Assembly (NCBI GenBank): GCA_964510225.1
Contig: CAZEAN010000180.1
Location: 1 to 9,285, forward strand
DNA: 9,285 nt
Source of the DNA: CAZEAN01 sp964510225
GTDB lineage: Bacteria > Planctomycetota > Planctomycetia > Isosphaerales > Isosphaeraceae
Direction: 5' to 3'
Shown one piece after another: positions 1 through 7,131 of this stretch; position 1 is the first letter of the stretch; each line of letters starts with the position of its first letter. A program made the translations under genes and the position numbers. The notes beneath the pieces were generated by a model that was given only the letters and a program-made list of their open reading frames with translations, had not been told where the DNA came from and did no database searches.

Positions 1-786
1 CGCCGCTGATTGAGTCTCAGTGAATAACAGGAAGAGAAGGCCGAAGGAACTGATTGTCATAACGAACGTAGCGAACAATGCAACTATGGATCCTTGACTA
101 CCGTGCCTCCAAACCATCGGCACCAGCGCGAGGAGCAGTCCACCGGCAACGAACACCGCTGGGTGAGACGCAACAATCGCTACTGGTACTACTAAGGCAA
201 GAAACCAGAGCCAGGAAGCTTGCTTCGGGATTCTCCACCAGTGAAGTGCGATTGTGATCAAAGTGAGCGCGGCGAGGAGATCAGAGGCATAAGGCTTGAC
301 ATCGGCTGCATGGCGGATGGGGTGGAAAGAGACAGCGAAGATTGCGACAGCAGTGACTAACGCATTACCCTTCAATACAAGGCTCGCTGCATGTCGGAAG
401 AGGAAGACACTTGCAACGCTACAGAGGAACGGAAACAGTCTCAGTGTCCACTCGTCAAAACCAAACAGCCTGACCAGGCTCAGCTCGATCCAGAGGAACA
501 AGAGTGGGCAAACTTGTCCATAGTCCAGAGGCTTGACGAGATCACTGTACCCGCGATTCAAAAAGTTGACTGCCACAAAGGCTTCGTCCCACCAAAGCGG
601 AAAGTCCATCAACATCCGACCAAAGCGCAGCGCAACACCAAGGATCACAAAGAACGTGAGCAAGGATTGAACCCGGAATTCGTGTAAACCACTCTCTCGA
701 TTGTGAGACGGTGACCACACGCAGACTGACCAAAATTCTTGAAGGCGCTGCCAAATCATCGACTCTTGGCCTCCGAATTGTTCCAT
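1..786 (-). CDS. GT39-like membrane glycosyltransferase, N-terminal part (3' end outside window)
   Basis: The frame reads from ATG at 786 to the window edge without a stop: 262 residues, the rest being off-window. After a soluble start of about 40 residues it is strongly hydrophobic, with likely membrane segments near residues 41-56, 91-109, 116-138, 141-155, 167-182, 192-226 and 232-257. Between the first two is PLWWDEAF (Asp67, Glu68), the acidic pair in the first external loop of GT-C enzymes of the GT39/ArnT/PMT type, followed by DYGQVCPLLFLWIE. DVKPYASDLL at 162-171 also fits this family. Family members move a sugar from a polyprenyl-phosphate carrier to a lipid or protein acceptor at the outer face of the cytoplasmic membrane; the substrate here cannot be read. 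ATG 786 is the first ATG after the in-frame TAG at 832-834, and no clear Shine-Dalgarno precedes it. The gene is divergent from the phosphodiesterase/sulfotransferase gene. Confidence 0.82.
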   Translation of the reverse strand, partial: MEQFGGQESMIWQRLQEFWSVCVWSPSHNRESGLHEFRVQSLLTFFVILGVALRFGRMLMDFPLWWDEAFVAVNFLNRGYSDLVKPLDYGQVCPLLFLWIELSLVRLFGFDEWTLRLFPFLCSVASVFLFRHAASLVLKGNALVTAVAIFAVSFHPIRHAADVKPYASDLLAALTLITIALHWWRIPKQASWLWFLALVVPVAIVASHPAVFVAGGLLLALVPMVWRHGSQGSIVALFATFVMTISSFGLLFLLFTETQSAA

Positions 787-1085
787 CTGACACAAAAGAA
801 GTGATATCAGATACCTTCGCAGCGCAAGAATCTACAACGAATGAAGTCCAAGGCGAACCCCGATTTCGGTAAGAGGTCCGCAGTGTTTTAAAGCGATGGA
901 CTTTCATCCAGCTTGCTCAATCTAAAACAAGCGGGGGGTAATCAGCATCGAGCCCAGATCGATGTTGATTGGGGGTCCCAACTCACTCCATAGCATCAGG
1001 ATTTCAGGCTCTTAGCGGAGTCTCCGTGCTTTAGGTATATTGGATGCATCATTGGCCTTAACACAACCATCATCAAAATTGGTTT
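787..1085. promoter_or_regulatory. Divergent intergenic region with possible promoters
   Basis: This stretch of 299 bp separates two divergent genes, so it must hold promoters for both unless either is read from elsewhere. The clearest structure is the stem-loop at 940-970 (listed separately). On the plus strand TATATT at 1036-1041 resembles a -10 box, but no convincing -35 box lies 16-18 bp upstream. No good Shine-Dalgarno precedes the ATG at 1086. A short inverted repeat (AACCA 1065-1069, TGGTT 1080-1084) lies directly before that start and could occlude initiation weakly. No convincing small gene was seen. The regulatory role is inferred from position. Confidence 0.4.
940..970. repeat. 12-bp inverted repeat / stem-loop with 7-nt loop
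   Basis: The left arm AATCAGCATCGA (940-951) and right arm TCGATGTTGATT (959-970) pair over 12 bp with one G-U pair around the loop GCCCAGA. The flanks are G-rich: GGGGGG at 933-938 before and GGGGG at 971-975 after. There is no T-tract on either side on either strand, so it is not a canonical intrinsic terminator. It lies 115 bp before the phosphodiesterase gene and 153 bp before the glycosyltransferase gene. It could be a protein-binding dyad between the divergent promoters or a structured mRNA leader; the sequence does not decide between these. Confidence 0.7.
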
Positions 1086-3911
1086 ATGATCATGAATCCA
1101 GCCATACAAACCTCAACACGTCGAGTTTTACTCATTGGTTGGGATGCTGCCGATTGGAAGGTGATCGACCCCCTGATCGAGCGCGGCGAGATGCCTCACC
1201 TGGCCCGATTCTTGGAAGAAGGGGTCATGGGCGACCTGATGACGTTGCAGCCCGTACTCTCGCCGATGTTGTGGAATTCGATCGGAACTGGAAAGCGTGC
1301 CGACAAGCATGGGATCCTCGGCTTTACGGAAGTTGACCCCCGAACAGGTGGCGTTCGACCGGTTACAAGCACCTCGCGTCGTTGTAAGGCGATCTGGAAC
1401 ATACTCTCGCAAAACGGCCTCAGAACCAACGTGATCAACTGGTTTGGAGGCCATCCGGCAGAGGCGATCAATGGAGTCTGTGTCTCCGACGCGATCGCAC
1501 GCCCCACACCGAAACCAACCCAACCTTGGCCGATGACACCAGGGACCGTTCATCCTGCTGAACTCACCGATGAACTCGCGAGAATCCGTTTTCGTCCTGA
1601 AGAGGTGACCGACGAACTAATCCTTCCCTTTGTGCCCCGCGCTGCAGACGTTGATCAGGAAAATGACCGACGTCTGACAAGTCTTGCCAAACTGATCTCC
1701 GAGTGTGTTACGACACATACGATCGCAACTCAAGTCATGGCAAAACATCCTTGGGACTTCATGGGAATCTACTTTGCCTCGATCGATCACTTCAGTCACG
1801 GTTTTATGAACTTTCACCCTCCTCGTTTAGAATTCGTGAAGGAAGAGCAATTCGAGCTATACAAAGATGTGGTCAATAGTGCCTACCGCTTCCACGATAT
1901 GATGCTCGGAACCTTACTGCACATAGCAGGAAAGGATGCCACCGTTATGTTGGTCTCCGATCACGGCTTCCACAGTGATGATCTTCGTCCGCGCGGGATC
2001 TCCAAGGTGCCTGCTGGCCCTGCCGATCAACACCGTGATCTTGGGATCTTTGCTCTAAAAGGCCCAGGTATTCGACAAGATGAACGGATCTACGGTGCTA
2101 GTCTACTTGACATCACTCCTACTCTCCTCCATCTCTTTAACCTACCGATTGGACAGGATATGGAGGGTCGTGTCCTTGTTGAGTGCTTCGAGTCTCCCGG
2201 TACCATTGTAACTGTACCGACTTGGGAAGAAGTTGACGGTCCACAGCCCGATGGTATGCACCTTGAAAATCAGGGGATGAGTCCGGACGATTCGCGGGCA
2301 CTTTTAGAACAGTTTGTTGCCCTCGGCTACATCGATAAGCCTGAGGGGGATCAAGAAAAGGCAGTCAAAACCACACTCCGCGAACAGCAGTGGAACCTCG
2401 CTCGGGTGTACATGTCAAGTGGTCGGTTTGAGGAGGCAGTGGAGGTCCTGGAGGAGATCTGCGATGAACTCCCTGAGCGACAGGATTATGCACAAGCGCT
2501 GGCCCAGTGTCAGTGGAGGCTTGGACTCCTCGACGAGGCCGAGGAGACCGCGAGATCCAGCATCAGAGATTCGCGTGCGACGGGACAGGCCCACTGGATC
2601 CTCGGCTTGATCGCATACGAACGGAGGCGGTACCAAGACGCACTTCACCACCTTTCCAAAGCAGAGGGTGCTCGGAGTCGTCGACCGTACTTGCCTTATC
2701 GGGTCGGGCGGACGCATATGCGGTTACGCCGCTGGGAGGATGCCGAGCGAGCCTTCCAGCGGTCACTCCAAATCGACCCACACCATGCTCCGTCTTACCA
2801 GGCGCTAGCTACCTGTGCCCTCCGACAACGCCGCTTTGAAGAGGCGGCCAGATTCGCGCTCGACGCCGTCGGCATTCATCACCACCTCGCTGGAGCACAC
2901 TACACTCTCGGAGTCGCTCTCGCTCGTCTCGGGCGATACGAACGCGCCATCCAAGCCTTTGAGACGGCACTTTCGCTCCGGACTCCAGTTCAAGCCGCAC
3001 ACCGTTGGTTAACTCGACTCTACAAGCGCCAGGGCGAGTATGAGAAAGCGAGTGCCCATCAAGCATTACTTGACGCGTGGTCGGCTCGGGTCCTGGAACT
3101 TGCCCCTCGACGGGAGGCTCTGAAGGCAGAGGCACAGCGACGATCTGCGCAACGAGCGCGAATTCTCGCAGAACGGCCTCGACCAACCGAGGACGAACCG
3201 GAGTCTCAGGAAGCGATCCAAGCGAAACGTCAAGAAGCTATCGAACAAGCCAAGGCAATCCGAGAATCCCGTCGTGCCGATCGGGAGAAGGGGCGTGCTG
3301 AGTTCGTGGTCGTCTCCGGCCTCCCCCGCTCGGGGACATCGATGATGATGCAGATGCTCCAGGCCGGTGGCCTGCCACCAATGACCGACTCGATCCGGAC
3401 CGCTGATGAGGACAATCCCCAAGGATACTTCGAATGGGAAGGCATTAAGCAACTCCGAGAACGACCTGAACTGCTCCGTGACGCTGAAGGGAAAGCAATC
3501 AAGGCAGTCACTCTCATTTTGCGGACGCTACCAAACTATCATCGCTACAAAGTCATCTTCATGGATCGCCCAGTAGTTGAAGTCATGGCCTCTCAGCGTC
3601 GGATGATCGAACGGAAAGGCGTTAGTTCATCCAAGCAACCTGATCCTGAACGGATGTTGAAGACGCTCAGTGAGCACCGTGCGAAGATTCTCGAGCGTCT
3701 TGGCCAGGCATCAGCTTTCGAAACATTGGTTGTCGACTATGTCGACTTGATCAAAAATCCTGAGCCTTGGGTCGAGCGAATCGTTGCCTTCCTTGGCAAG
3801 AAACTCCTTCCTCAGGCTGATCAGATGGCCCCTGCAATTCGACCAGAGCTGTACCGAAACCGGGGTCCTGAAATCCGAGACATTACTTCCGGTCCTTCGA
3901 GAGAGTCATGA
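1086..3911 (+). CDS. Phosphodiesterase (alkaline phosphatase superfamily) - TPR - sulfotransferase fusion
   Basis: This 941-residue protein has three parts. Residues 12-370 form a type I phosphodiesterase/nucleotide pyrophosphatase domain. Likely metal ligands are Asp20 (IGWDAADW), Asp234 and His238 (SIDHFSHGF), Asp292-His293 (SDHGF) and His316; Ser59 (VLSPMLW) aligns with the family's nucleophilic Ser/Thr, followed by TGKRADKHGI. Residues about 430-665 hold about seven TPRs (for example GRFEEAVEVLEE and GRYERAIQAFETAL). A charged helical linker (666-737) leads to a sulfotransferase domain (738-930). That domain has the 5'-phosphosulfate loop SGLPRSGTS (744-752), DNPQGYFEWE, a 3'-phosphate site with Arg828 and Ser836 eight residues apart as in classical sulfotransferases, and DYVDLIKNPEPWVERIVAFLG near the end split as DYVDLIKNP (884-892) and WVERIVAFLG (895-904). 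No signal peptide is visible, so it is probably cytoplasmic, where PAPS is available. Substrates are unknown. ATG 1086 or ATG 1092 could be the start. It is convergent with the next gene. Confidence 0.88.
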   Translation: MIMNPAIQTSTRRVLLIGWDAADWKVIDPLIERGEMPHLARFLEEGVMGDLMTLQPVLSPMLWNSIGTGKRADKHGILGFTEVDPRTGGVRPVTSTSRRCKAIWNILSQNGLRTNVINWFGGHPAEAINGVCVSDAIARPTPKPTQPWPMTPGTVHPAELTDELARIRFRPEEVTDELILPFVPRAADVDQENDRRLTSLAKLISECVTTHTIATQVMAKHPWDFMGIYFASIDHFSHGFMNFHPPRLEFVKEEQFELYKDVVNSAYRFHDMMLGTLLHIAGKDATVMLVSDHGFHSDDLRPRGISKVPAGPADQHRDLGIFALKGPGIRQDERIYGASLLDITPTLLHLFNLPIGQDMEGRVLVECFESPGTIVTVPTWEEVDGPQPDGMHLENQGMSPDDSRALLEQFVALGYIDKPEGDQEKAVKTTLREQQWNLARVYMSSGRFEEAVEVLEEICDELPERQDYAQALAQCQWRLGLLDEAEETARSSIRDSRATGQAHWILGLIAYERRRYQDALHHLSKAEGARSRRPYLPYRVGRTHMRLRRWEDAERAFQRSLQIDPHHAPSYQALATCALRQRRFEEAARFALDAVGIHHHLAGAHYTLGVALARLGRYERAIQAFETALSLRTPVQAAHRWLTRLYKRQGEYEKASAHQALLDAWSARVLELAPRREALKAEAQRRSAQRARILAERPRPTEDEPESQEAIQAKRQEAIEQAKAIRESRRADREKGRAEFVVVSGLPRSGTSMMMQMLQAGGLPPMTDSIRTADEDNPQGYFEWEGIKQLRERPELLRDAEGKAIKAVTLILRTLPNYHRYKVIFMDRPVVEVMASQRRMIERKGVSSSKQPDPERMLKTLSEHRAKILERLGQASAFETLVVDYVDLIKNPEPWVERIVAFLGKKLLPQADQMAPAIRPELYRNRGPEIRDITSGPSRES

Positions 3912-3920
3912 GTCTGCCGA

Positions 3921-5339
3921 TCAGTGTAGCCGAGGGTCGGTCTCGGCAATGATCGCGCTGACGGCTTTCTGGTTGAACCCCTTGAACCCTTCGCGACGCT
4001 GCAGGTTTTCCAAGTGACTACCGATTGCCCCTTCCTTGAGAAACTTCGCGTGCTGATCGGTATCGATCCAACCCTGCTCGAGGAGCTGGTCAGCCCTCCG
4101 AGGGTCAACACGCCAGCGCTCTCCCTGAGTAAACGCCTGGCGGAGAAACGGGAAATCACTAAATGGCTTCATGGTCACGACACCAGCCTCCGCTTCAAGA
4201 TCGCGCCGGAGGGCGTCGAATTCAAACTGTGCTTCGAGGTGGTGCATGCCGGCCTGTAGGATCGATTCACCATGGAGCGCGACCCAAAGGCCCACCGTGT
4301 TGGGCTTCGCTAACTCCGGTAACGGATTGTGCGCGAAGTCGGTTTCTGCTTCTTCGGGAGAGAGATCGAGGTCGGCGAAGATGACAATCCCTGTCGTCGG
4401 GTGTTCCAATACCTGAGCGCCCCAGCCCGCCTCAGCCCCCGCATGGAACGACTCCCGGAGCATAAACCCGAGGCGCTCGAAGATTGCGATAATCCGGTGG
4501 AAATAACGCCTTGAGCAGCGAAAAGTGTGGTGGTCATGATTCGCCCAGCCAAGTCCAAGTCGATCCTGTCGGGCTTTCTGCACACGTGCCGCTTTGTTAC
4601 GGTGCTCCCAATACTCACGTTCAACTTCGAAAATCAGATGGCAGGCAAGGTCAGTCGACCCCGCTTTTTCGATCACACGTTCGACCAATTCTTCGGTTGC
4701 AGTAATCCCCTCTCCATCATCTTCGAAGCTCCGTCGTCTGGCTTGCCAGAGATCACGGGCAGCCATCGCGTCACGAGCAGCGTGCGGCGCCAGTCGTCCG
4801 GCTCGTGTCCAGGAACTCGGAAAGGGCTCAAATCCTCGATAACCGCGGCGTTCGACAACAGCGAGGGTCGTCTCTACGGACTCGGCGTCGACCCGTGCAA
4901 TTCGGAAGGGGCCGACCGGATATCCAATCGGCACAAGCCCGAGGTTCTGAGCTTCACTAAAAGCAGCGATCGACTCGACGATTAAGCAAATCTCAAGAAC
5001 GTCAGAATCTCTGGTCCCACCTGCCTTGATAACTAAGGTTGGGAATTGTGCTCCAGGATGTCGGAGGGAGGGAACATTGATGTCGTAGGACTCTTCTGCT
5101 CTCTCATAGCCGAGTCGCTGGAGGATCGATCGTAATTCTGGACGATCGTTCAAGACGAGATGGTCGATCCAGTCATCGATCCGTGTACTTGTCTCTTCTT
5201 GCATTTGGGTCGCGAGAGCGGCAACAAATGGATTGCCCGCAAGCGCTGCCGACACTTTGTCCTTGAGAAACTCCTCGGTCTCAGGCCACCGTTGCCAATC
5301 ATACGTCGTTGACGCGGGAGCGTTTGTGCTCTTGATCAT
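3921..5339 (-). CDS. Uncharacterised protein, probable two-module VOC-fold metalloprotein
   Basis: This is a 472-residue soluble protein without signal peptide or membrane segment. I do not recognise a named family. Two stretches look like VOC (glyoxalase/dioxygenase fold) modules. The first begins near IDHLVLNDRPELRSILQRLG (58-77), where His60 sits as the first metal ligand of VOC strand 1, and ends near VLEICLIVES (114-123) with Glu117 or Glu122. The second begins near ANHDHHTFRCS (266-276), runs through a helix ending in ERLGF (288-292), and reaches QVLEHPTTG (309-317) with Glu312. A conserved-looking LHGESILQAGMHHLEAQF follows at 355-372. The C-terminus has a short helical tail. VOC proteins bind a divalent metal and include lyases, isomerases and dioxygenases such as the 2-oxoadipate enzyme HglS; whether this one keeps activity is not visible. 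It starts 9 bp after the stop of the upstream aminotransferase gene without a clear Shine-Dalgarno, so it is probably co-transcribed and perhaps translationally coupled. The VOC call is inference from motif spacing. Confidence 0.8.
   Translation of the reverse strand: MIKSTNAPASTTYDWQRWPETEEFLKDKVSAALAGNPFVAALATQMQEETSTRIDDWIDHLVLNDRPELRSILQRLGYERAEESYDINVPSLRHPGAQFPTLVIKAGGTRDSDVLEICLIVESIAAFSEAQNLGLVPIGYPVGPFRIARVDAESVETTLAVVERRGYRGFEPFPSSWTRAGRLAPHAARDAMAARDLWQARRRSFEDDGEGITATEELVERVIEKAGSTDLACHLIFEVEREYWEHRNKAARVQKARQDRLGLGWANHDHHTFRCSRRYFHRIIAIFERLGFMLRESFHAGAEAGWGAQVLEHPTTGIVIFADLDLSPEEAETDFAHNPLPELAKPNTVGLWVALHGESILQAGMHHLEAQFEFDALRRDLEAEAGVVTMKPFSDFPFLRQAFTQGERWRVDPRRADQLLEQGWIDTDQHAKFLKEGAIGSHLENLQRREGFKGFNQKAVSAIIAETDPRLH
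3929..3947. terminator. Weak candidate bidirectional terminator hairpin
   Basis: GCCGAG (3929-3934) pairs with CTCGGC (3942-3947), and an inner G-T pair extends the stem to seven. It lies 17 bp past the stop of the plus-strand gene and inside the last codons of the minus-strand gene, where the stop codons are separated by only 9 bp. No T-tract follows on either strand, so intrinsic termination would be poor. It is the only GC-rich hairpin I saw at this junction. Confidence 0.25.
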
Positions 5340-5348
5340 GGTAGTTCG

Positions 5349-6674
5349 TTATTCGTATTGAACCTGTTGTGGAGACGCGGGGCAACTGCCGCAAAGTGCG
5401 TCCATTGCCTCACCAACGAGTCTCAGCCCGATCTCAACTTGTCGGGCCGTGAGGCAGAGTGGTGGACAGAATCGGATCGTGCTCGGACCACAAGGGAGCA
5501 GGAGAAGACCTCGTTGGAACGATTCCAAGATAATCCGATCGCGGACTTCAGGTTGTGGGCCCGAATGGGAACCAATCTCCATCCCAATCATTAACCCTTT
5601 ACCACGGATATCAACGATACAGGGGTGTCGTTTCGCAAGCTCTCTTAGCCCCGCTTGCAACTCGGTACCACGCTCTGCGGCATTAAACTGATACTTCGAT
5701 TCCACGAGGTCGAGTGTCGCGATCCCCGAGGCACAAGCGATCGGATTACCACCAAACGTACTCGCATGTGATCCCGGTGGCCAGTTCATCGTCTCCTCTG
5801 AGGCAATAATCGCGCCAAGGGGGAGACCATTCGCCAGTCCCTTGGCGAGACAGATGATATCGCCAACCACTCCCCAGTGATCCGAGGCAAAGAGCTTACC
5901 GGTTCGGCCGATCCCCGCCTGAATCTCATCGATCACGAGAAGGATACCGTGTGCATCGCATAGTTCCCGGAGACTGGACAAGAAGCCGTCGGGGGGGACA
6001 ATATAGCCCCCTTCACCTTGAATTGGCTCTACAAAGATCGCCGCAGTTTCTTTGGCGGGACAAGTTGTTTTGAGTAGCTCTCGGACACTATCGAGGTTCC
6101 CGTAGTAGGCGTGTTGAACCTCAGGAACGAGTGGGGCAAAACCCTCACGCTGGATCGACTTGGACGCCGTTAAACTCATCGCCCCATAAGTTCGCCCGTG
6201 GAATGCGCCACGGAACGCGATCACCCGAGGACGACCTGTGTGGTAACGCGCTAGTTTTAATGCGGCCTCAATCGCCTCGGCACCACTGTTGGAAAAAAAC
6301 ACCCGCTTCTTCGTGGAACCAGGTGCGACTTCCGCAAGTCGCTCCGCCAACCGGATCTGAGGTTTATAATAGAAATCGGTACCAGACATATGGATTAACC
6401 GACTGCTTTGACGTTTGATTGCACGGACGACTTTGGGATGACAGTGTCCTGCATTTGTCACAGCAATACCGGCGGTAAAATCGAGAAAACGATTACCGTC
6501 GAGGTCTTCCATCATGGCACCGAGTGCGCGTCGGACTACCAGCGGATACATCCGCGTGTACGAAGGAGAAGTGACTTTCTCATCACGCTCGATCCAAGAC
6601 GCAGCCTTGGGACCAGGAAGCGTTTCGGTAATGATCCGCGGCTCGGACTGATTCAGATTGGTAACAGAAGCCAT
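5349..6674 (-). CDS. Class III PLP aminotransferase (acetylornithine/GABA aminotransferase-like)
   Basis: The 441-residue protein is full length for fold-type I class III aminotransferases. Visible landmarks are GPKA and ERDEKV near the N-terminus, FTAGIAVTNAGHCHP (66-80), the phosphate-binding NSGAEA (129-134), AFHGRT (157-162), VEPIQGEGG (215-223), the cofactor-binding VIDEIQAGIGRTG (247-259) with Asp249, LAKGLANGLPLGA with the Schiff-base Lys278, and STFGGNP (305-311). The GPKA/SYTR/YPLVV start and TDFYY (99-103) most resemble the subgroup annotated as acetylornithine aminotransferase family, which includes archaeal GABA aminotransferases and amino-acid racemases, so the substrate is open. 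I prefer ATG 6674 over a TTG 33 bp upstream (6707), because AAAGGGA (6683-6689) lies 8 nt before the ATG and the family's conserved part starts after it. It is the first gene of a likely two-gene operon with the VOC-like protein. Confidence 0.93.
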   Translation of the reverse strand: MASVTNLNQSEPRIITETLPGPKAASWIERDEKVTSPSYTRMYPLVVRRALGAMMEDLDGNRFLDFTAGIAVTNAGHCHPKVVRAIKRQSSRLIHMSGTDFYYKPQIRLAERLAEVAPGSTKKRVFFSNSGAEAIEAALKLARYHTGRPRVIAFRGAFHGRTYGAMSLTASKSIQREGFAPLVPEVQHAYYGNLDSVRELLKTTCPAKETAAIFVEPIQGEGGYIVPPDGFLSSLRELCDAHGILLVIDEIQAGIGRTGKLFASDHWGVVGDIICLAKGLANGLPLGAIIASEETMNWPPGSHASTFGGNPIACASGIATLDLVESKYQFNAAERGTELQAGLRELAKRHPCIVDIRGKGLMIGMEIGSHSGPQPEVRDRIILESFQRGLLLLPCGPSTIRFCPPLCLTARQVEIGLRLVGEAMDALCGSCPASPQQVQYE

Positions 6675-7012
6675 TGATCTCGTCCCTTTGATATTATCTG
6701 AGCCCAAGCCACTTAAATCATTGGAGGAGCACGAATCGCCAGTCCGAGGAACTCAACGGCCGCGACGTGACCATCAGAGAAACGAGCCGCGCGTGCGGAT
6801 TCGTGTTCATGCGAGCATGTTAGCCGTACAACTCATAACCATCGTTCGATGAGTCTGAGTAAGATCCTCTGAATTTGCGATTGGTCAGTTCATTTCGATC
6901 GTTCTTACCAAGGAAGAGCAACGCTATCCAAATCATAGGACCCGGTTCCTTAATTGGTCAATTTCAACATCAGCGGAGATCTGTCAGTCTCCATGTGTTC
7001 AGAGAGATTGCT

Positions 7013-7024
7013 TCGACGCGTCGA
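7013..7024. repeat. Perfect 12-bp palindrome upstream of kinase gene
   Basis: TCGACGCGTCGA is its own reverse complement and lies 107 bp before the kinase start. A palindrome of this size could be an operator half of a dimeric regulator, but a 12-bp palindrome is expected about twice by chance in a window this long, so this is only a candidate. Confidence 0.25.
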
Positions 7025-7118
7025 TCATGACAGACTAATTTAACTTTTAATGAATCGCATCGATCCAACAAAATCAACACACCTTATTACAACCTACTAT
7101 TCTTTTATCTTCAAGCTT

Positions 7119-7123
7119 AGAGG
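7119..7123 (+). promoter_or_regulatory. Shine-Dalgarno of the kinase gene
   Basis: AGAGG lies 8 nt before ATG 7132. It supports this start, which is also the first in-frame ATG after the in-frame TGA at 7051-7053. Confidence 0.6.
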
Positions 7124-7131
7124 CAAGCCGA

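Larger units (their letters stand above)
6675..7131. promoter_or_regulatory. Divergent intergenic region upstream of aminotransferase and kinase genes
   Basis: This stretch of 457 bp has no convincing gene. It must carry promoters for the minus-strand operon and the plus-strand kinase. For the operon, GATAAT (minus strand, plus 6693-6698) is -10-like and would give a very short leader, but its -35 is poor. For the kinase, TACTAT (7095-7100) is -10-like in an A+T-rich stretch from about 7036 to 7112, again without a good -35. Dyads seen are TCGACGCGTCGA (7013-7024, perfect), CATGC-GA-GCATG (6808-6819), and AGGACCCGGTTCCT (6937-6950, one mismatch). None has proven function. Confidence 0.4.

Noticed and set aside
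296..687. Two plus-strand open frames (296-523 and 391-687)
   Set aside because: Both are antisense to the membrane glycosyltransferase and have low-quality composition; shadow frames.
542..907. 121-codon minus-strand open frame
   Set aside because: It overlaps the better supported glycosyltransferase frame on the same strand, is rich in Arg, Ser and Cys, and matches no family.
940..975. Stem-loop at 940-970 as an intrinsic terminator
   Set aside because: No T-tract follows on either strand, and it lies upstream of both flanking genes.
4527..4985. 152-codon plus-strand open frame
   Set aside because: It lies wholly antisense inside the VOC-like gene, whose frame is much longer and has motif-like structure.
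6675..6707. TTG start 33 bp upstream of the aminotransferase ATG
   Set aside because: The ATG at 6674 has a Shine-Dalgarno-like AAAGGGA at good spacing, and the extra 11 residues are not part of the family.
6808..6819. CATGC-GA-GCATG dyad
   Set aside because: Short, with a loop too small for an RNA hairpin, and not repeated elsewhere in the intergenic region.
6880..6960. Direct repeat ATTGGTCA at 6880-6887 and 6953-6960
   Set aside because: Two copies of an 8-mer in a 457-bp region are expected by chance.
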